Made by a program: the position numbers and the translations under genes. A DNA stretch of 64,000 nt from Flectobacillus roseus (GTDB taxonomy: Bacteria; Bacteroidota; Bacteroidia; Cytophagales; Spirosomataceae): the NCBI RefSeq assembly GCF_030056665.1, contig NZ_JASHIG010000006.1; one strand, written 5' to 3'. Within the stretch, counting starts at the first letter, position 1. Every line of letters begins with the position of its first letter. Shown one piece after another: positions 35,845 through 44,167 of the stretch. A model generated the notes under the pieces. That model did not search any database and was not told where the DNA came from. It saw nothing but the letters and a program-made list of their open reading frames with translations.

Positions 35845-36954
35845 ATGAAACAACGCTTACTCTCGCTCGATACCTTTCGAGGGCTCACGGTAGCCATGAT
35901 GATTTTGGTCAACAACCCAGGCGATTGGGGACATATCTATTGGCCTCTCGAACACGCCGCTTGGGATGGCTGTACTCCTACCGATTTGGTATTCCCTTTC
36001 TTTCTTTTTATCGTGGGGGTTTCTATTTCTTATGCATTTAAAGATAAACAACCCGACTCGAAAACGCTTCTTAAAATATTGGAGCGTAGTTTAAAGCTCT
36101 TTGGTTTAGGCCTTTTTCTATCTCTTTTTCCCAAATTTGATATATCAGTAGTGCGTATCATGGGCGTTTTGCAACGTATAAGTCTTGTGTTTTTCTTTTG
36201 CTCTATCCTCTTTCTTTATACCAAGCCTCGTACTCAAATAGGAGTATTGGCAGGTATTTTGATTTTGTATTATATTCTTATGACAATGGTACCTGTGCCA
36301 GGCATTGGCGCAGCCAATTTGTATGCTGAAACTAACCTTGGAGCTTATTTTGACCGTATGATTTTGGGGATTCCACATCTTTATAAAGCAGCAAAAGTTT
36401 GGGATCCAGAAGGACTGTTAAGTAGTTTGCCCGCCATTGGTAACGGTATTGCAGGTATGTTGGCAGGGTATTATATGCAAAACAGAGATCAAGAAGTTCA
36501 TAAAAAACTTCTTAATCTCTGTTTAATAGGATGCATGGGCATGCTAGTCGGATGGGCTTGGGATAGTGCGGGATTTCCCATCAATAAGTCCTTGTGGACA
36601 AGTTCATACGTGTGTTGGACTGCTGGTATGGCAACTTGCTTTTGGGTGGGATTGTACTGGCTTATTGATGTCAAAGGCTACCAACGATGGACCAAGCCAT
36701 TCGTGGTATACGGTGTCAACGCTATCACAGTATTCTTCCTATCGGGTCTGATTCCGCGCATTTTACGTATGATAAAACTACAGAATGCCGAAGGCGAAGA
36801 AGTCAATCTTCAAGTCTGGTTATACAAATCATGGATTACGCCATGGTTTGATAGCCCTTATAATGCTTCCCTTGCAGGAGCAATTATCCTCGTAAGCTTA
36901 TGGTGTGGCATACTTTGGATCATGCACAATAAAAAAATCTTTGTCAAAGTCTAG
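35845..36954 (+). CDS. HGSNAT/NagX-like membrane acyltransferase (DUF5009)
   Basis: This is a 369-residue polytopic membrane protein. The N-terminal signature LSLDTFRGLTVAMMILVNNPG and DGCTPTDLVFPFFLFIVGVS matches heparan-alpha-glucosaminide N-acetyltransferase-type proteins, with a histidine (HAAWDG) just before. The family transfers acetyl groups from cytoplasmic acetyl-CoA to sugars across the membrane. In Bacteroidota it may acetylate amino sugars of imported glycans; not proven here. About ten membrane helices follow. A MITE copy lies directly upstream. Confidence 0.85.
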   Translation: MKQRLLSLDTFRGLTVAMMILVNNPGDWGHIYWPLEHAAWDGCTPTDLVFPFFLFIVGVSISYAFKDKQPDSKTLLKILERSLKLFGLGLFLSLFPKFDISVVRIMGVLQRISLVFFFCSILFLYTKPRTQIGVLAGILILYYILMTMVPVPGIGAANLYAETNLGAYFDRMILGIPHLYKAAKVWDPEGLLSSLPAIGNGIAGMLAGYYMQNRDQEVHKKLLNLCLIGCMGMLVGWAWDSAGFPINKSLWTSSYVCWTAGMATCFWVGLYWLIDVKGYQRWTKPFVVYGVNAITVFFLSGLIPRILRMIKLQNAEGEEVNLQVWLYKSWITPWFDSPYNASLAGAIILVSLWCGILWIMHNKKIFVKV

Positions 36955-37029
36955 TAAATAAACTGAAAGAGCAACACCAAAAGTGAGGTTGTGGCTTTCA
37001 AGTATTTACTTTATACATTTCTATAAACA

Positions 37030-37066
37030 ACTCGAGCAGTAAGAGGCGCCTTCTTACTGCTCGAAT
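37030..37066. terminator. Hairpin between convergent genes
   Basis: An inverted repeat CTCGAGCAGTAAG / CTTACTGCTCGA around AGGCGCCT lies between the HGSNAT-like gene and the early-set gene, which converge. The flanking T runs are weak, so termination is likely but not certain. Confidence 0.5.
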
Positions 37067-37068
37067 GA

Positions 37069-37377
37069 TTACAATACAACTACAGAATTCTCGTCAGACG
37101 TGATACCGTTTGGAACAAACTTATCAGCTTCTGTTTCGTTTGCCCAAATAGCGCTATCAAATAAATAACGGAATTGAAATTCTTTTCCAGCTTCTAATTC
37201 AAGCGTACCTTTAAAAGTACCATCTTTTTGTTTTTTCAAGGCTGTAGCCGAGGCATCCCAATTATTGAACTCTCCTACCACGTTCACTGCTTTTGCACCG
37301 TTTGCTACGTCAGCAGGAACTGCAAATGTTACTTTACATACTGGTTTTGATTTCAAATACTGTTTTGTAATTGCCAT
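37069..37377 (-). CDS. Stand-alone isoamylase early-set (CBM48-like) domain protein
   Basis: This is a 102-residue protein that is entirely an early-set immunoglobulin-like domain: CKVTFAVPADVANGAKAVNVVG, EFNNWDASATALKKQKDG, and KEFQFRYLFDSAIWANE, all typical of the CBM48 / E-set of glycogen-metabolising enzymes. There is no signal peptide. Such single-domain proteins bind starch-like glycans or act as regulatory partners; the role is unknown. No glycogen genes are adjacent. Confidence 0.85.
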   Translation of the reverse strand: MAITKQYLKSKPVCKVTFAVPADVANGAKAVNVVGEFNNWDASATALKKQKDGTFKGTLELEAGKEFQFRYLFDSAIWANETEADKFVPNGITSDENSVVVL

Positions 37378-37653
37378 AATGATAATAAGTTTTTAGGAGT
37401 TATTGCTAGATTTCTTTTTTCATTTGCCAATGAGTGAAATGGTCTTTACCAAACACTCAAATTGTACTTTATCTATTTAACTAAGATAAAAATTTATCGC
37501 AAATATTCAAAAAATATTCCCATAAAAACCTAACAACCAGACAATTAATTATTAATTATATTAAAATAATTATAATTTAACTAATCTCTCTACTAAAAAC
37601 AGTATAGAACTGGTATTTTGAAGGTGTGAAACTCATACATTTTTAAATTAGAA

Positions 37654-38490
37654 CTATTCCTCCATAATCTGAAAAGTAATTGGTAAAGTAAAGCGAACCG
37701 AGACAGGTCTTCCCGACTGTTTTCCAGGAATCCAGTTAGGCATTTTCGACACCACTCTTAGTGCTTCTTCGTCACATCCAAACCCAATTCCTTTTGATAC
37801 AGACAATTGCGAAATACTTCCATCCCCCATTACGACAAATGATACAAACACTTTTCCTCCTACACCTGCTCGTTGCGCCTGTGACGGGAACTTCAAATTC
37901 TTATTGAGATACTCGCCCAAGGCACGAATTCCACCCTTATATTCTGGCATACTTTCGACTGCGGTAAAAATCGTTTCCTCCGCTTTTTCTACATGCACAG
38001 GCGCCTCTATGGCAGGCTTAGTATTGGCAAGGTCAGGGTCAATTGGAGGTATTTCGATTTCGGCTCCGTCCACATTTTCAGTACCAATCACTGCTGTACT
38101 CTCAGCTAACTCCTCTTGTGTTGGAGGCAATTCAATTTCTCTTTCATCGGTTACTATCTCAGGAGCTAGATACTTAATTTGTTTTACTGGCTCAACGGGT
38201 GTTTCAGGTTTGGGTGGCTCTGGTAATTCTATTTTCTTTTCCTCCGCAGGTGGTAGTTTTACATCTTGTAGGGTAATTTCTACCTCCCGTTTATCTCGTG
38301 AGTTCTGTGAGGCCCAAATAAAAGGAGTCGATAAAGCCAATCCAAATGCCCCTACGCCTATCAAAGTGGCTCTTTTAACAATTTGTTTGTACTCTTGTCT
38401 TAGAAAATAAGCACCATAGAGCTTATTACGACCTTCAAAGATAATATCATCTAAAGTCTCGTGCTGTTGATTTGATAAGTTGCTGTTCAT
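37654..38490 (-). CDS. TonB family protein (energy transducer)
   Basis: This is a 278-residue inner-membrane protein. A single membrane anchor is near residues 40-60 (ATLIGVGAFGLALSTPFIWA). A proline/glutamate-rich periplasm-spanning linker follows (EKKIELPEPPKPETPVEPVK). The TonB C-terminal domain is at ~185-278 (MPEYKGGIRALGEYLNKNLK, FPSQAQRAGVGGKVFVSFVV, ALRVVSKMPNWIPGKQSGRP). TonB transmits the ion-gradient energy of ExbB/ExbD to outer-membrane receptors. An AACTAAA-N2-TTTAGTT palindrome lies 28 bases upstream of the start, so the BlaI-type repressor nearby may control it. Confidence 0.88.
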   Translation of the reverse strand: MNSNLSNQQHETLDDIIFEGRNKLYGAYFLRQEYKQIVKRATLIGVGAFGLALSTPFIWASQNSRDKREVEITLQDVKLPPAEEKKIELPEPPKPETPVEPVKQIKYLAPEIVTDEREIELPPTQEELAESTAVIGTENVDGAEIEIPPIDPDLANTKPAIEAPVHVEKAEETIFTAVESMPEYKGGIRALGEYLNKNLKFPSQAQRAGVGGKVFVSFVVMGDGSISQLSVSKGIGFGCDEEALRVVSKMPNWIPGKQSGRPVSVRFTLPITFQIMEE

Positions 38491-38517
38491 GATATTGAGA
38501 AGTTTAAAAGAATTTAA

Positions 38518-38533
38518 AACTAAATTTTTAGTT
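38518..38533. promoter_or_regulatory. Candidate BlaI-type operator upstream of the TonB gene
   Basis: AACTAAATTTTTAGTT: 7-bp perfect arms around TT. The same sequence is at 38959 and a close variant lies upstream of the BlaI-like gene. It ends 28 bases before the TonB start at 38490. Confidence 0.55.
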
Positions 38534-38819
38534 ATTATATTGAAAAAAATTACCTCAGATGAGGTTGGGGTAATGGCGAATTATGAATGATTGAATTGTG
38601 AATGTAGAATTAGGATTGTATAAAGGATTTTCTTTTGTTCAAAAGAATTCTTATCATTAGCATTTTTTGATGTAGTGCAACTCTTGCAGTTGCCACTACA
38701 TCAATTTTATCTTAAAGACAATGCTAAACCTTCGTCCAGTACTAATGTAGAATTAGTACTTTCCCAACTATTACAGATTTCTGATTTTAAGAATATGAAA
38801 AATGCCTTTATTCGAAATG

Positions 38820-38915
38820 CCTAGTTCAAGACTTTGTACTGGACTCATTTTTTAAACAGTTTGAAAACTGAAGCAATAGCTAGTCCGAGATAAAGTCTCG
38901 AACTAGTTATTGGTC
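38820..38915 (-). repeat. MITE-like core repeat, minus orientation, variant form
   Basis: Read on the minus strand this gives AGTTCGAGACTTTATCTCGGAC, an AAACTGTTTAAAAAATGAGTCC stretch and a TCTTGAACTAG end, matching the inner hairpins of the MITE-like element but without clear terminal repeats. The closest match is the copy at ~41.91-42.00 kb. Confidence 0.5.
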
Positions 38916-38958
38916 ATTTACACACATTGTCTGTATGGTGTAGCCGCTTCAATAGTAG

Positions 38959-38974
38959 AACTAAATTTTTAGTT
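38959..38974. promoter_or_regulatory. Second AACTAAATTTTTAGTT palindrome
   Basis: Identical to the 38518 site. It stands ~195 bases beyond the end of the M56 gene and ~470 bases upstream of the TonB gene. Flanking DNA is also similar to that of the first site. Confidence 0.45.
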
Positions 38975-39168
38975 ACAATTTAGTAAAAAAATACCTCAAA
39001 AGAGGTAGGAAGTTGGACTCAGTATTGGCTATCAGTTATGAGCTATCAGCTTTCGGATATATCAGCTAATAATATTAGGTAATAGCTGATATATACTTAT
39101 TTTTTTACCGAAAGCCGAAAGCTCAATGCTGATTGCTATTGGAATTGGTGTAAAACAACTTACTATGT

Positions 39169-40500
39169 TTATGCTTTTTTGAACGAAATTGGGACGATAA
39201 AAGTACATCTTACTAATTTGCCCTGATGTGTGCCTGGCACCCATTTTGGAGCAGACCTCAACACTCTTATCGCTTCATTATCAAGGGGTTCTCCAGCAGA
39301 CTTCACTACTTTGTAATCTTCGGTTGAACCGTCTTTGTTTACCACAAATTGGATATATGTTTTTCCTTCCATATTTGCCTTTTGAGCTTCTTCTGGATAC
39401 TTCAAATTGGCACGTAAGTATTCCACAAAAGCAGGCATACCCCCATTAAACTCTGGCTGATGGTCAACGCCATTCAAAATGGAATCGGCTTCCATTTGTA
39501 GTTCTTCGGCTAAAGCAGGACTGATAATCGTCGCACTAGAAATACTGATTCCTGACTCGGCTAATACTTGTCTCCCAGATTTACTTGGTACAACAGCCTG
39601 TCCTCCTTTTTCTACAATGGCTCTCCATTTTACATTGAGACGTTGTTCCATTTCTGAACCTCTCAAATTAGATGATGCCAAAATCAGCATAGCTCCCAAC
39701 AAAGGTAAAACTAATAGATATTTCCACTGAACATCGTCTTCAGAACGGTCCTTCATCAGCATCTGAATACGTTGTTTTAGCATAGAGTCATTAAAAAAGT
39801 TATTGGTTAGCGGTATGGTTTGCACACCAAATTGCTCGTGAAACAGCAGCATCGCATATTCCTCCTTAGACTCCTCCCATTGACTTGTGATTTCATCAGC
39901 AATAAACTCGTGGATATAGCGAACTGCTTTTTTGTATAAATAAATAATAGGATTAAACCAGTTGAAAATCGCTAATAGCTCAAACAACATAATATCTGCC
40001 GAATGTAATTGACGAATATGAACCTGTTCATGTCGCATAATCACATCTCGCATAGGCATATCCTTGCTTACAAATAAGAAGTTGAAAAAGGAAAATGCAC
40101 TTTTATTAACGTTCTTCTTTTGAGATTTTCCACGAAGTAAATTTCCCAAATAAGCCATTTGAAGTCCCATTCGACCAATACCAATAAGAACGCCAGTTAT
40201 ATATACGACAGCAATCATATCGCCCCAAGTCCAACCTTGTTGTACAAAACTCTCGGTTGGAGTATAATACATTTGTGGGTCGTAGATATATTTCATAGTA
40301 TGATACACACTATCACTCACTAATTGCTCACGCACCCAAGTAAACTGCAGCATTGGGATAAAAAACGCCAAAGCAGAGGTTGCCAACAAATAAGCTCTGT
40401 TGAGATAAAAGAAAGTCTCTTTACGCAAGACAATATGATAAAATCCATAAAATAGAATCAGATACAGATTCACTTGGAGTAAATAGTGCAGCCAGTTCAT
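39169..40500 (-). CDS. M56 (BlaR1-like) membrane metallopeptidase fused to a TonB domain
   Basis: This is a 443-residue protein. The N-terminal half has membrane helices (LLQVNLYLILFYGFYHIVL, MIAVVYITGVLIGIGRM) and the gluzincin motif HEQVH in RHEQVHIRQLHSADI, with FIADE after it, giving an M56/BlaR1 peptidase. The C-terminal ~100 residues are a TonB domain (PEFNGGMPAFVEYLRANLKY, VLRSAPKWVPGTHQGKL). There is no penicillin-binding sensor domain. It starts 12 bases after ExbD ends and should sense an envelope signal and cleave the BlaI-like repressor; that is inferred from BlaR1/BlaI. Confidence 0.88.
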   Translation of the reverse strand: MNWLHYLLQVNLYLILFYGFYHIVLRKETFFYLNRAYLLATSALAFFIPMLQFTWVREQLVSDSVYHTMKYIYDPQMYYTPTESFVQQGWTWGDMIAVVYITGVLIGIGRMGLQMAYLGNLLRGKSQKKNVNKSAFSFFNFLFVSKDMPMRDVIMRHEQVHIRQLHSADIMLFELLAIFNWFNPIIYLYKKAVRYIHEFIADEITSQWEESKEEYAMLLFHEQFGVQTIPLTNNFFNDSMLKQRIQMLMKDRSEDDVQWKYLLVLPLLGAMLILASSNLRGSEMEQRLNVKWRAIVEKGGQAVVPSKSGRQVLAESGISISSATIISPALAEELQMEADSILNGVDHQPEFNGGMPAFVEYLRANLKYPEEAQKANMEGKTYIQFVVNKDGSTEDYKVVKSAGEPLDNEAIRVLRSAPKWVPGTHQGKLVRCTFIVPISFKKA

Positions 40501-40512
40501 ACGCAGTTAATG

Positions 40513-41028
40513 TTAAATTGATGGTCGAGATTGAAGCGATAATAAATTTTGTTCGTTGGTTGTCAATGTATTAACGATGGCATATTGCTTATTATTGGTA
40601 ATAGCCAGTTCGTCTAACAAATCTACCATGTTTCGATAATGAGCTTGGTCGGTTGCCTTTATCACTACTGTGAAGCGCCTTCCAATTTTAGTTTTGTAAT
40701 TAAATAATATTTGTCGGATTCCTTTGTCTGAAAAATTAGTTGTTTTAAGAATTACATTAGGATCTGTTGGGATTCCTTGGTAATAATATACCTTATTTTC
40801 TTTGTCTAAAATCACCGTTAACGTTTCGCTTTCCCGAATATCAGAAGCATTATCTGTGGTTTTATCAGGCATACTCAACTGCATGGTAACAGGTTTCAAT
40901 AAGGTAGTAGTCAACATAAAAAAGGTAATCAACAAAAAACCTAGGTCAACCATCGGTGTCATATCAACACGTGTAGATTGTCGGGAGCGTCGCGAGCCCC
41001 CTTTGTCGGATGTAGAAATTTCAGCCAT
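40513..41028 (-). CDS. exbD: ExbD/TolR-type biopolymer transport protein
   Basis: This is a 171-residue protein with one membrane helix near the N-terminus: VDMTPMVDLGFLLITFFML, where the Asp is the conserved proton-carrying residue. The periplasmic domain follows (RIQ-type end VVIKATDQAHYRNMVDLLDE). It normally works with ExbB and TonB to energise outer-membrane receptors. No ExbB gene is adjacent. Located between the BlaI-like gene and the M56-TonB gene, probably in one operon. Confidence 0.85.
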   Translation of the reverse strand: MAEISTSDKGGSRRSRQSTRVDMTPMVDLGFLLITFFMLTTTLLKPVTMQLSMPDKTTDNASDIRESETLTVILDKENKVYYYQGIPTDPNVILKTTNFSDKGIRQILFNYKTKIGRRFTVVIKATDQAHYRNMVDLLDELAITNNKQYAIVNTLTTNEQNLLSLQSRPSI

Positions 41029-41109
41029 AGCAATGTTTTGGTTATCAGGTTTCGACTATTATGCTGCTCGCTTAAAGCCGAAACCATTGTGTTGTGATAA
41101 TCTCAACTC

Positions 41110-41484
41110 CTATTTTTTCATGCTATTAATCAAATTCAAAATCTCATCAGCTTCTTTCACATCAATTTTTCCTTTTTTAGAAAAGAAAGAAAACAAACTT
41201 GAAAACGAATTTTCGAAATAGCCTTCAACCAGTTTTTCGGTTGCAAACGTACTGTATTGTTCTTTGCTCACGACAGGAAAATACTCATGTGACTTGCCAT
41301 AGGCCTTATGGCTCACAAATCCTTTTTCCTGAAGAATTCTAACAATTGTTGAAACGGTATTATAAGCAGGTTTGGGCTCTGGTAGATAGTCTAGAATATC
41401 TTTCACAAAGCCTTTTTCGATTTGCCAAAGCACCTGCATGATCTGCTCTTCGGCACGAGTTAACTCTTTGTCTATTTCTTGCAT
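41110..41484 (-). CDS. BlaI/MecI/CopY family repressor
   Basis: This is a 124-residue winged-helix protein: LTRAEEQIMQVLWQIEKGFVK, AYNTVSTIVRILQEKGFVSH and KSHEYFPVVSKEQY are standard for this family. The dimerisation C-terminus carries LVEGYFENSFSSLFSFF. BlaI-type repressors bind palindromes and are cleaved when their M56 partner is activated. It is probably co-transcribed with exbD and the M56-TonB gene, and a perfect palindrome (41667) lies 183 bases upstream. Confidence 0.9.
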   Translation of the reverse strand: MQEIDKELTRAEEQIMQVLWQIEKGFVKDILDYLPEPKPAYNTVSTIVRILQEKGFVSHKAYGKSHEYFPVVSKEQYSTFATEKLVEGYFENSFSSLFSFFSKKGKIDVKEADEILNLINSMKK

Positions 41485-41666
41485 AATTGTAGTTTATAAG
41501 TTGTATGCAAAATCAAATTAGCATTCTGGAAACGAGCAAATTGATATAGAGCCACCAAAGGCTCATAGCTGATACCCGCCTGCCAAAAGATATTTTCTTT
41601 TTGCTTTATGACTTATAATTAGATACCTGTTGTTTGAGTACTCATGTTTTAATGAGCTGAAGTTAA

Positions 41667-41682
41667 AACTAAAATTTTAGTT
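41667..41682. promoter_or_regulatory. Candidate BlaI-type operator upstream of the BlaI-like gene
   Basis: AACTAAAATTTTAGTT is a perfect 16-bp palindrome. Two near-identical sites are at 38518 and 38959. The location fits autoregulation of the repressor operon. Confidence 0.6.
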
Positions 41683-41909
41683 AAACAACTATTTGATTAG
41701 TTTTTTTTTCAAAAAAGAAGAAAGAATAGGAAATTAGGAATGAAATGGTGGTTGTTTTTAGTAGGTAATCTTAGAACGGTCCAAATAGAAATAAAAGGAA
41801 GTTATTAGTTAACAGTATATCAGTTATTAGAATAGACTTATCATCAGAAGAGAATAATCAATTTGTAGTGTAGCTCTATTCTGTTTCTTATCTTTTAAAA
41901 AATTGTATA

Positions 41910-42000
41910 GTCCGATACTAGGTATCGGACTATCGTTTGTTTCAGTTTCTAAACTGTTTAAAAAAATTAGTCCAAGACTAAGCCTTGAACTAGTAATTTT
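41910..42000 (+). repeat. MITE-like core repeat, variant form
   Basis: TAGTCCGATAC-TAG-GTATCGGACTA hairpin, then CAGTTTCTAAACTG, then GTCCAAGAC-TAA-GCCTTGAAC. This is the three-hairpin form also present (reversed) near 38.82 kb. Its right end is adjacent to the dnaX 3' end. Confidence 0.5.
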
Positions 42001-42012
42001 TTGTATTAATCC

Positions 42013-43788
42013 TTAATAATCATAATCTAAACCTAAAGCATTTCTCAAATCGTTGAGTGCAGGGTTCTTATTGGCTAGAAACTTAAACTTTTCGGCTTGG
42101 GTATAAATCATAGGTTTCTCCTCCTCTTTCAAAATCGATACCTCAATATGAATCGTACTATTTTGCATGGCTTTACGCAAATGCGTAAGTACTTCTGTAC
42201 GCAATGCCGTGGTCAATAGTTCTACTTGAATTTCGTTATCAACAGCCAAATGGATTGTGGTTCCTTCTAGCGTAAAATCCCTATTAAGAATTACAAACTC
42301 GCTGAAGCGTTCACGAGATTCGAGCCATTTCACGAATGAATCCCATTGTACTTTGAGTTGTTCTTTGGTAAAAGTTTTATTTTGAACAACCAGCTTTTCT
42401 TCTAATACAGGCATGGGCGCCGAAGATACTTTAGGCGTTTCTCCAACGGGTTTTCCTAGATTAGCAGTACTTTTTAGTCCCCCAAGATTTACTTTTGGAA
42501 TAGCACCTACAGGTGCAGGATTAGTCGAAACAGAACCAGCCGAAGCATTATTTGTTTGAGAAGGCACAGCGCTAGGTCCCTGAGACGTGGCCGTTGGCGC
42601 ACTGATAGGCTGCTGAACTACAGCAGGACTATCGGTACTAGGCTTTCCCGCAGCCCCACCCTCCACAGCAGGGAGTGCACTCAAATTGAGCACATGCGGA
42701 ATATGTGCCAACTTAAGCAAAGTGATTTCTACGTGCAATTTTTGGTTTTTGGCCGATTTGTAGTTCAGGTCGCATTGAGAACCGATACTCAATCCTGATG
42801 CCAAAAACGAAAAGTTTGCTTTAGCTGACTGCTCCAGATATTTTTGCTGAACACTCTCTGAAACCTGTAATAATTTTACCGTTACAGGATCTTTACAAAC
42901 CAATAAGTTGCGGAAATGCTCCAACAAGCCCACCACAAATTGATGTCCATCAAATCCCTTTTTCAATATTTCGTCAAAAAGTAGATAAGCCTCCGCTACC
43001 TTCGACTCCATGAGGGCGTCGGTCATTTTGAAGTAATAATCATAATCCAAAATGTGTAAGTTTTCTAACACTTCGGCATAGTGCAAAGTATTGTCCTTAG
43101 AAAAAGTCACATTAAGGTCGAACATCGAAAGCGCATCACGCAAACCACCATCGGCTTTTTGTGAAATCAACTCGAGGGCACTCCATTCGGCAATGATCCC
43201 TTCTTTGGCCGCAATATTGGCCAGATGTTGCGTCATATCCCCGATTTGAATACGATTAAAGTCAAAAATTTGGCATCTCGATAAAATCGTTGGGAGGATT
43301 TTATGCTTTTCGGTCGTTGCCAAAATAAAAATAGCATACGCAGGTGGCTCCTCAAGGGTTTTCAGAAAAGCATTGAAGGCACTTGTCGACAGCATGTGCA
43401 CCTCATCGATGATATAAATTTTATATCGTCCAGACTGAGGTGGATAGCGCACTTGGTCGATTAGATTACGAATATCATCGACTGAGTTATTTGAAGCCGC
43501 ATCTAGTTCATGAATATTGAAAGATGCGTTATTTTGAAAGCTTTTACACGATTCACACTCGCCACAAGCCTCCGCTTCATGCGTAAGATTCTGACAGTTA
43601 ATAGTTTTTGCAAGAATTCTTGCACAAGTAGTTTTACCAACACCACGTGGTCCACAAAACAAAAAAGCCTGAGCCAAGTGGTTGGTTCGGATAGCATTTT
43701 TGAGAGTAGTTGTAATATGAGATTGACCCACTACGGAATCAAACAAAGCAGGGCGATATTTCCGAGCCGAGACTACGAAGTTTTCCAT
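42013..43788 (-). CDS. dnaX: DNA polymerase III gamma/tau subunit
   Basis: DnaX is the ATPase of the sliding-clamp loader. Walker A is GPRGVGKT at about residue 46, the zinc-binding module (CGECESC) is at ~75-85, DEVHMLS is the Walker B, and LSRCQ the SRC sensor. After ~370 residues comes a long Pro/Ala/Ser-rich linker (PAVEGGAAGKPSTDSPAVVQ) and a C-terminal domain (KEQLKVQWDSFVKWLESRE). 591 residues is typical for Bacteroidota DnaX. No programmed frameshift for the short gamma form was sought in detail. Confidence 0.94.
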   Translation of the reverse strand: MENFVVSARKYRPALFDSVVGQSHITTTLKNAIRTNHLAQAFLFCGPRGVGKTTCARILAKTINCQNLTHEAEACGECESCKSFQNNASFNIHELDAASNNSVDDIRNLIDQVRYPPQSGRYKIYIIDEVHMLSTSAFNAFLKTLEEPPAYAIFILATTEKHKILPTILSRCQIFDFNRIQIGDMTQHLANIAAKEGIIAEWSALELISQKADGGLRDALSMFDLNVTFSKDNTLHYAEVLENLHILDYDYYFKMTDALMESKVAEAYLLFDEILKKGFDGHQFVVGLLEHFRNLLVCKDPVTVKLLQVSESVQQKYLEQSAKANFSFLASGLSIGSQCDLNYKSAKNQKLHVEITLLKLAHIPHVLNLSALPAVEGGAAGKPSTDSPAVVQQPISAPTATSQGPSAVPSQTNNASAGSVSTNPAPVGAIPKVNLGGLKSTANLGKPVGETPKVSSAPMPVLEEKLVVQNKTFTKEQLKVQWDSFVKWLESRERFSEFVILNRDFTLEGTTIHLAVDNEIQVELLTTALRTEVLTHLRKAMQNSTIHIEVSILKEEEKPMIYTQAEKFKFLANKNPALNDLRNALGLDYDY

Positions 43789-43903
43789 AGATGCAAGTTA
43801 GGAATTGTAAGACGATTTGACAAACTAGGGAATCAAAAACATGAGTCATCTTTAATTGAGTGAACCGTGATCGAGTGCATGAGTGATTATTCTAATTTTA
43901 CTT

Positions 43904-44000
43904 GTAGAGACGTAATACTTTACGTCTGGAGCCTAGTTATTTTTTGTCTTGCAGGATTAAAAAAGGCGTTCGAAAAGCTAATTTCGAGCGCCTTTTTTAA
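43904..44000. repeat. Composite repeat: GAGACGTAAT palindrome and terminator hairpin
   Basis: The palindrome at 43904-43927 and the hairpin at 43957-44000 (AAAAAAGGCGTTCGAAA arm, one mismatch in the right arm) match the organisation at 31.57-31.75 kb. The right terminal repeat appears decayed. Confidence 0.6.
43957..44000 (-). terminator. Terminator downstream of proA
   Basis: TTAAAAAAGGCGTTCGAAA / TTTCGAGCGCCTTTTTTAA hairpin with T runs in both directions, located ~170 bases after the proA stop. Confidence 0.65.
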
Positions 44001-44167
44001 AATTTATAGAATCATCCTAATTTCAAGATAATTCATGGTCGATATTAAGTAATCGTGCGTTTTTTATTTTAGGGATATGGCAAAAGGCGCAAGGCAAAGA
44101 GTGTTAAAATGTTTCTTTATAATAGATACATTTTTGCCGAATGCCCAATGCCGAAAGCCTTAAATGC

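Larger units (their letters stand above)
38491..39168. other. Intergenic region with two operator-like modules, a hairpin and repeat
   Basis: The region has no supported gene. It holds palindromes at 38518-38533 and 38959-38974, both followed on the plus strand by a ~40-base similar stretch with an ACCTC-N4-GAGGT repeat. A long hairpin is near 38668-38705 (TTGATGTAGTGCAACT and partner). A MITE-like core is at ~38820-38915. The second module has no gene behind it, so a gene may have been lost. Confidence 0.7.
41485..42012. other. Intergenic region upstream of the BlaI-like gene
   Basis: The right part is a MITE-like core at ~41.91-42.00 kb next to dnaX. The middle holds the candidate operator at 41667-41682 and an oligo-T tract. 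No gene is supported. Confidence 0.65.
43789..44167. other. Intergenic region with GACGCAAT/hairpin composite
   Basis: Between the dnaX start and the proA end. It holds a degraded element: GAGTGATTATTC (43881), a GAGACGTAAT palindrome (43904-43927) and a hairpin at 43957-44000 acting as proA terminator. A GGCGCAAGGCAAAG motif near 44083 belongs to the GGCACAAAG family. No gene is supported. Confidence 0.65.

Noticed and set aside
37654..41484. A beta-lactamase resistance locus
   Set aside because: BlaI and an M56 protease are present, but there is no beta-lactamase, penicillin-binding sensor domain or mecA. The TonB fusion and ExbD point to envelope transport instead.
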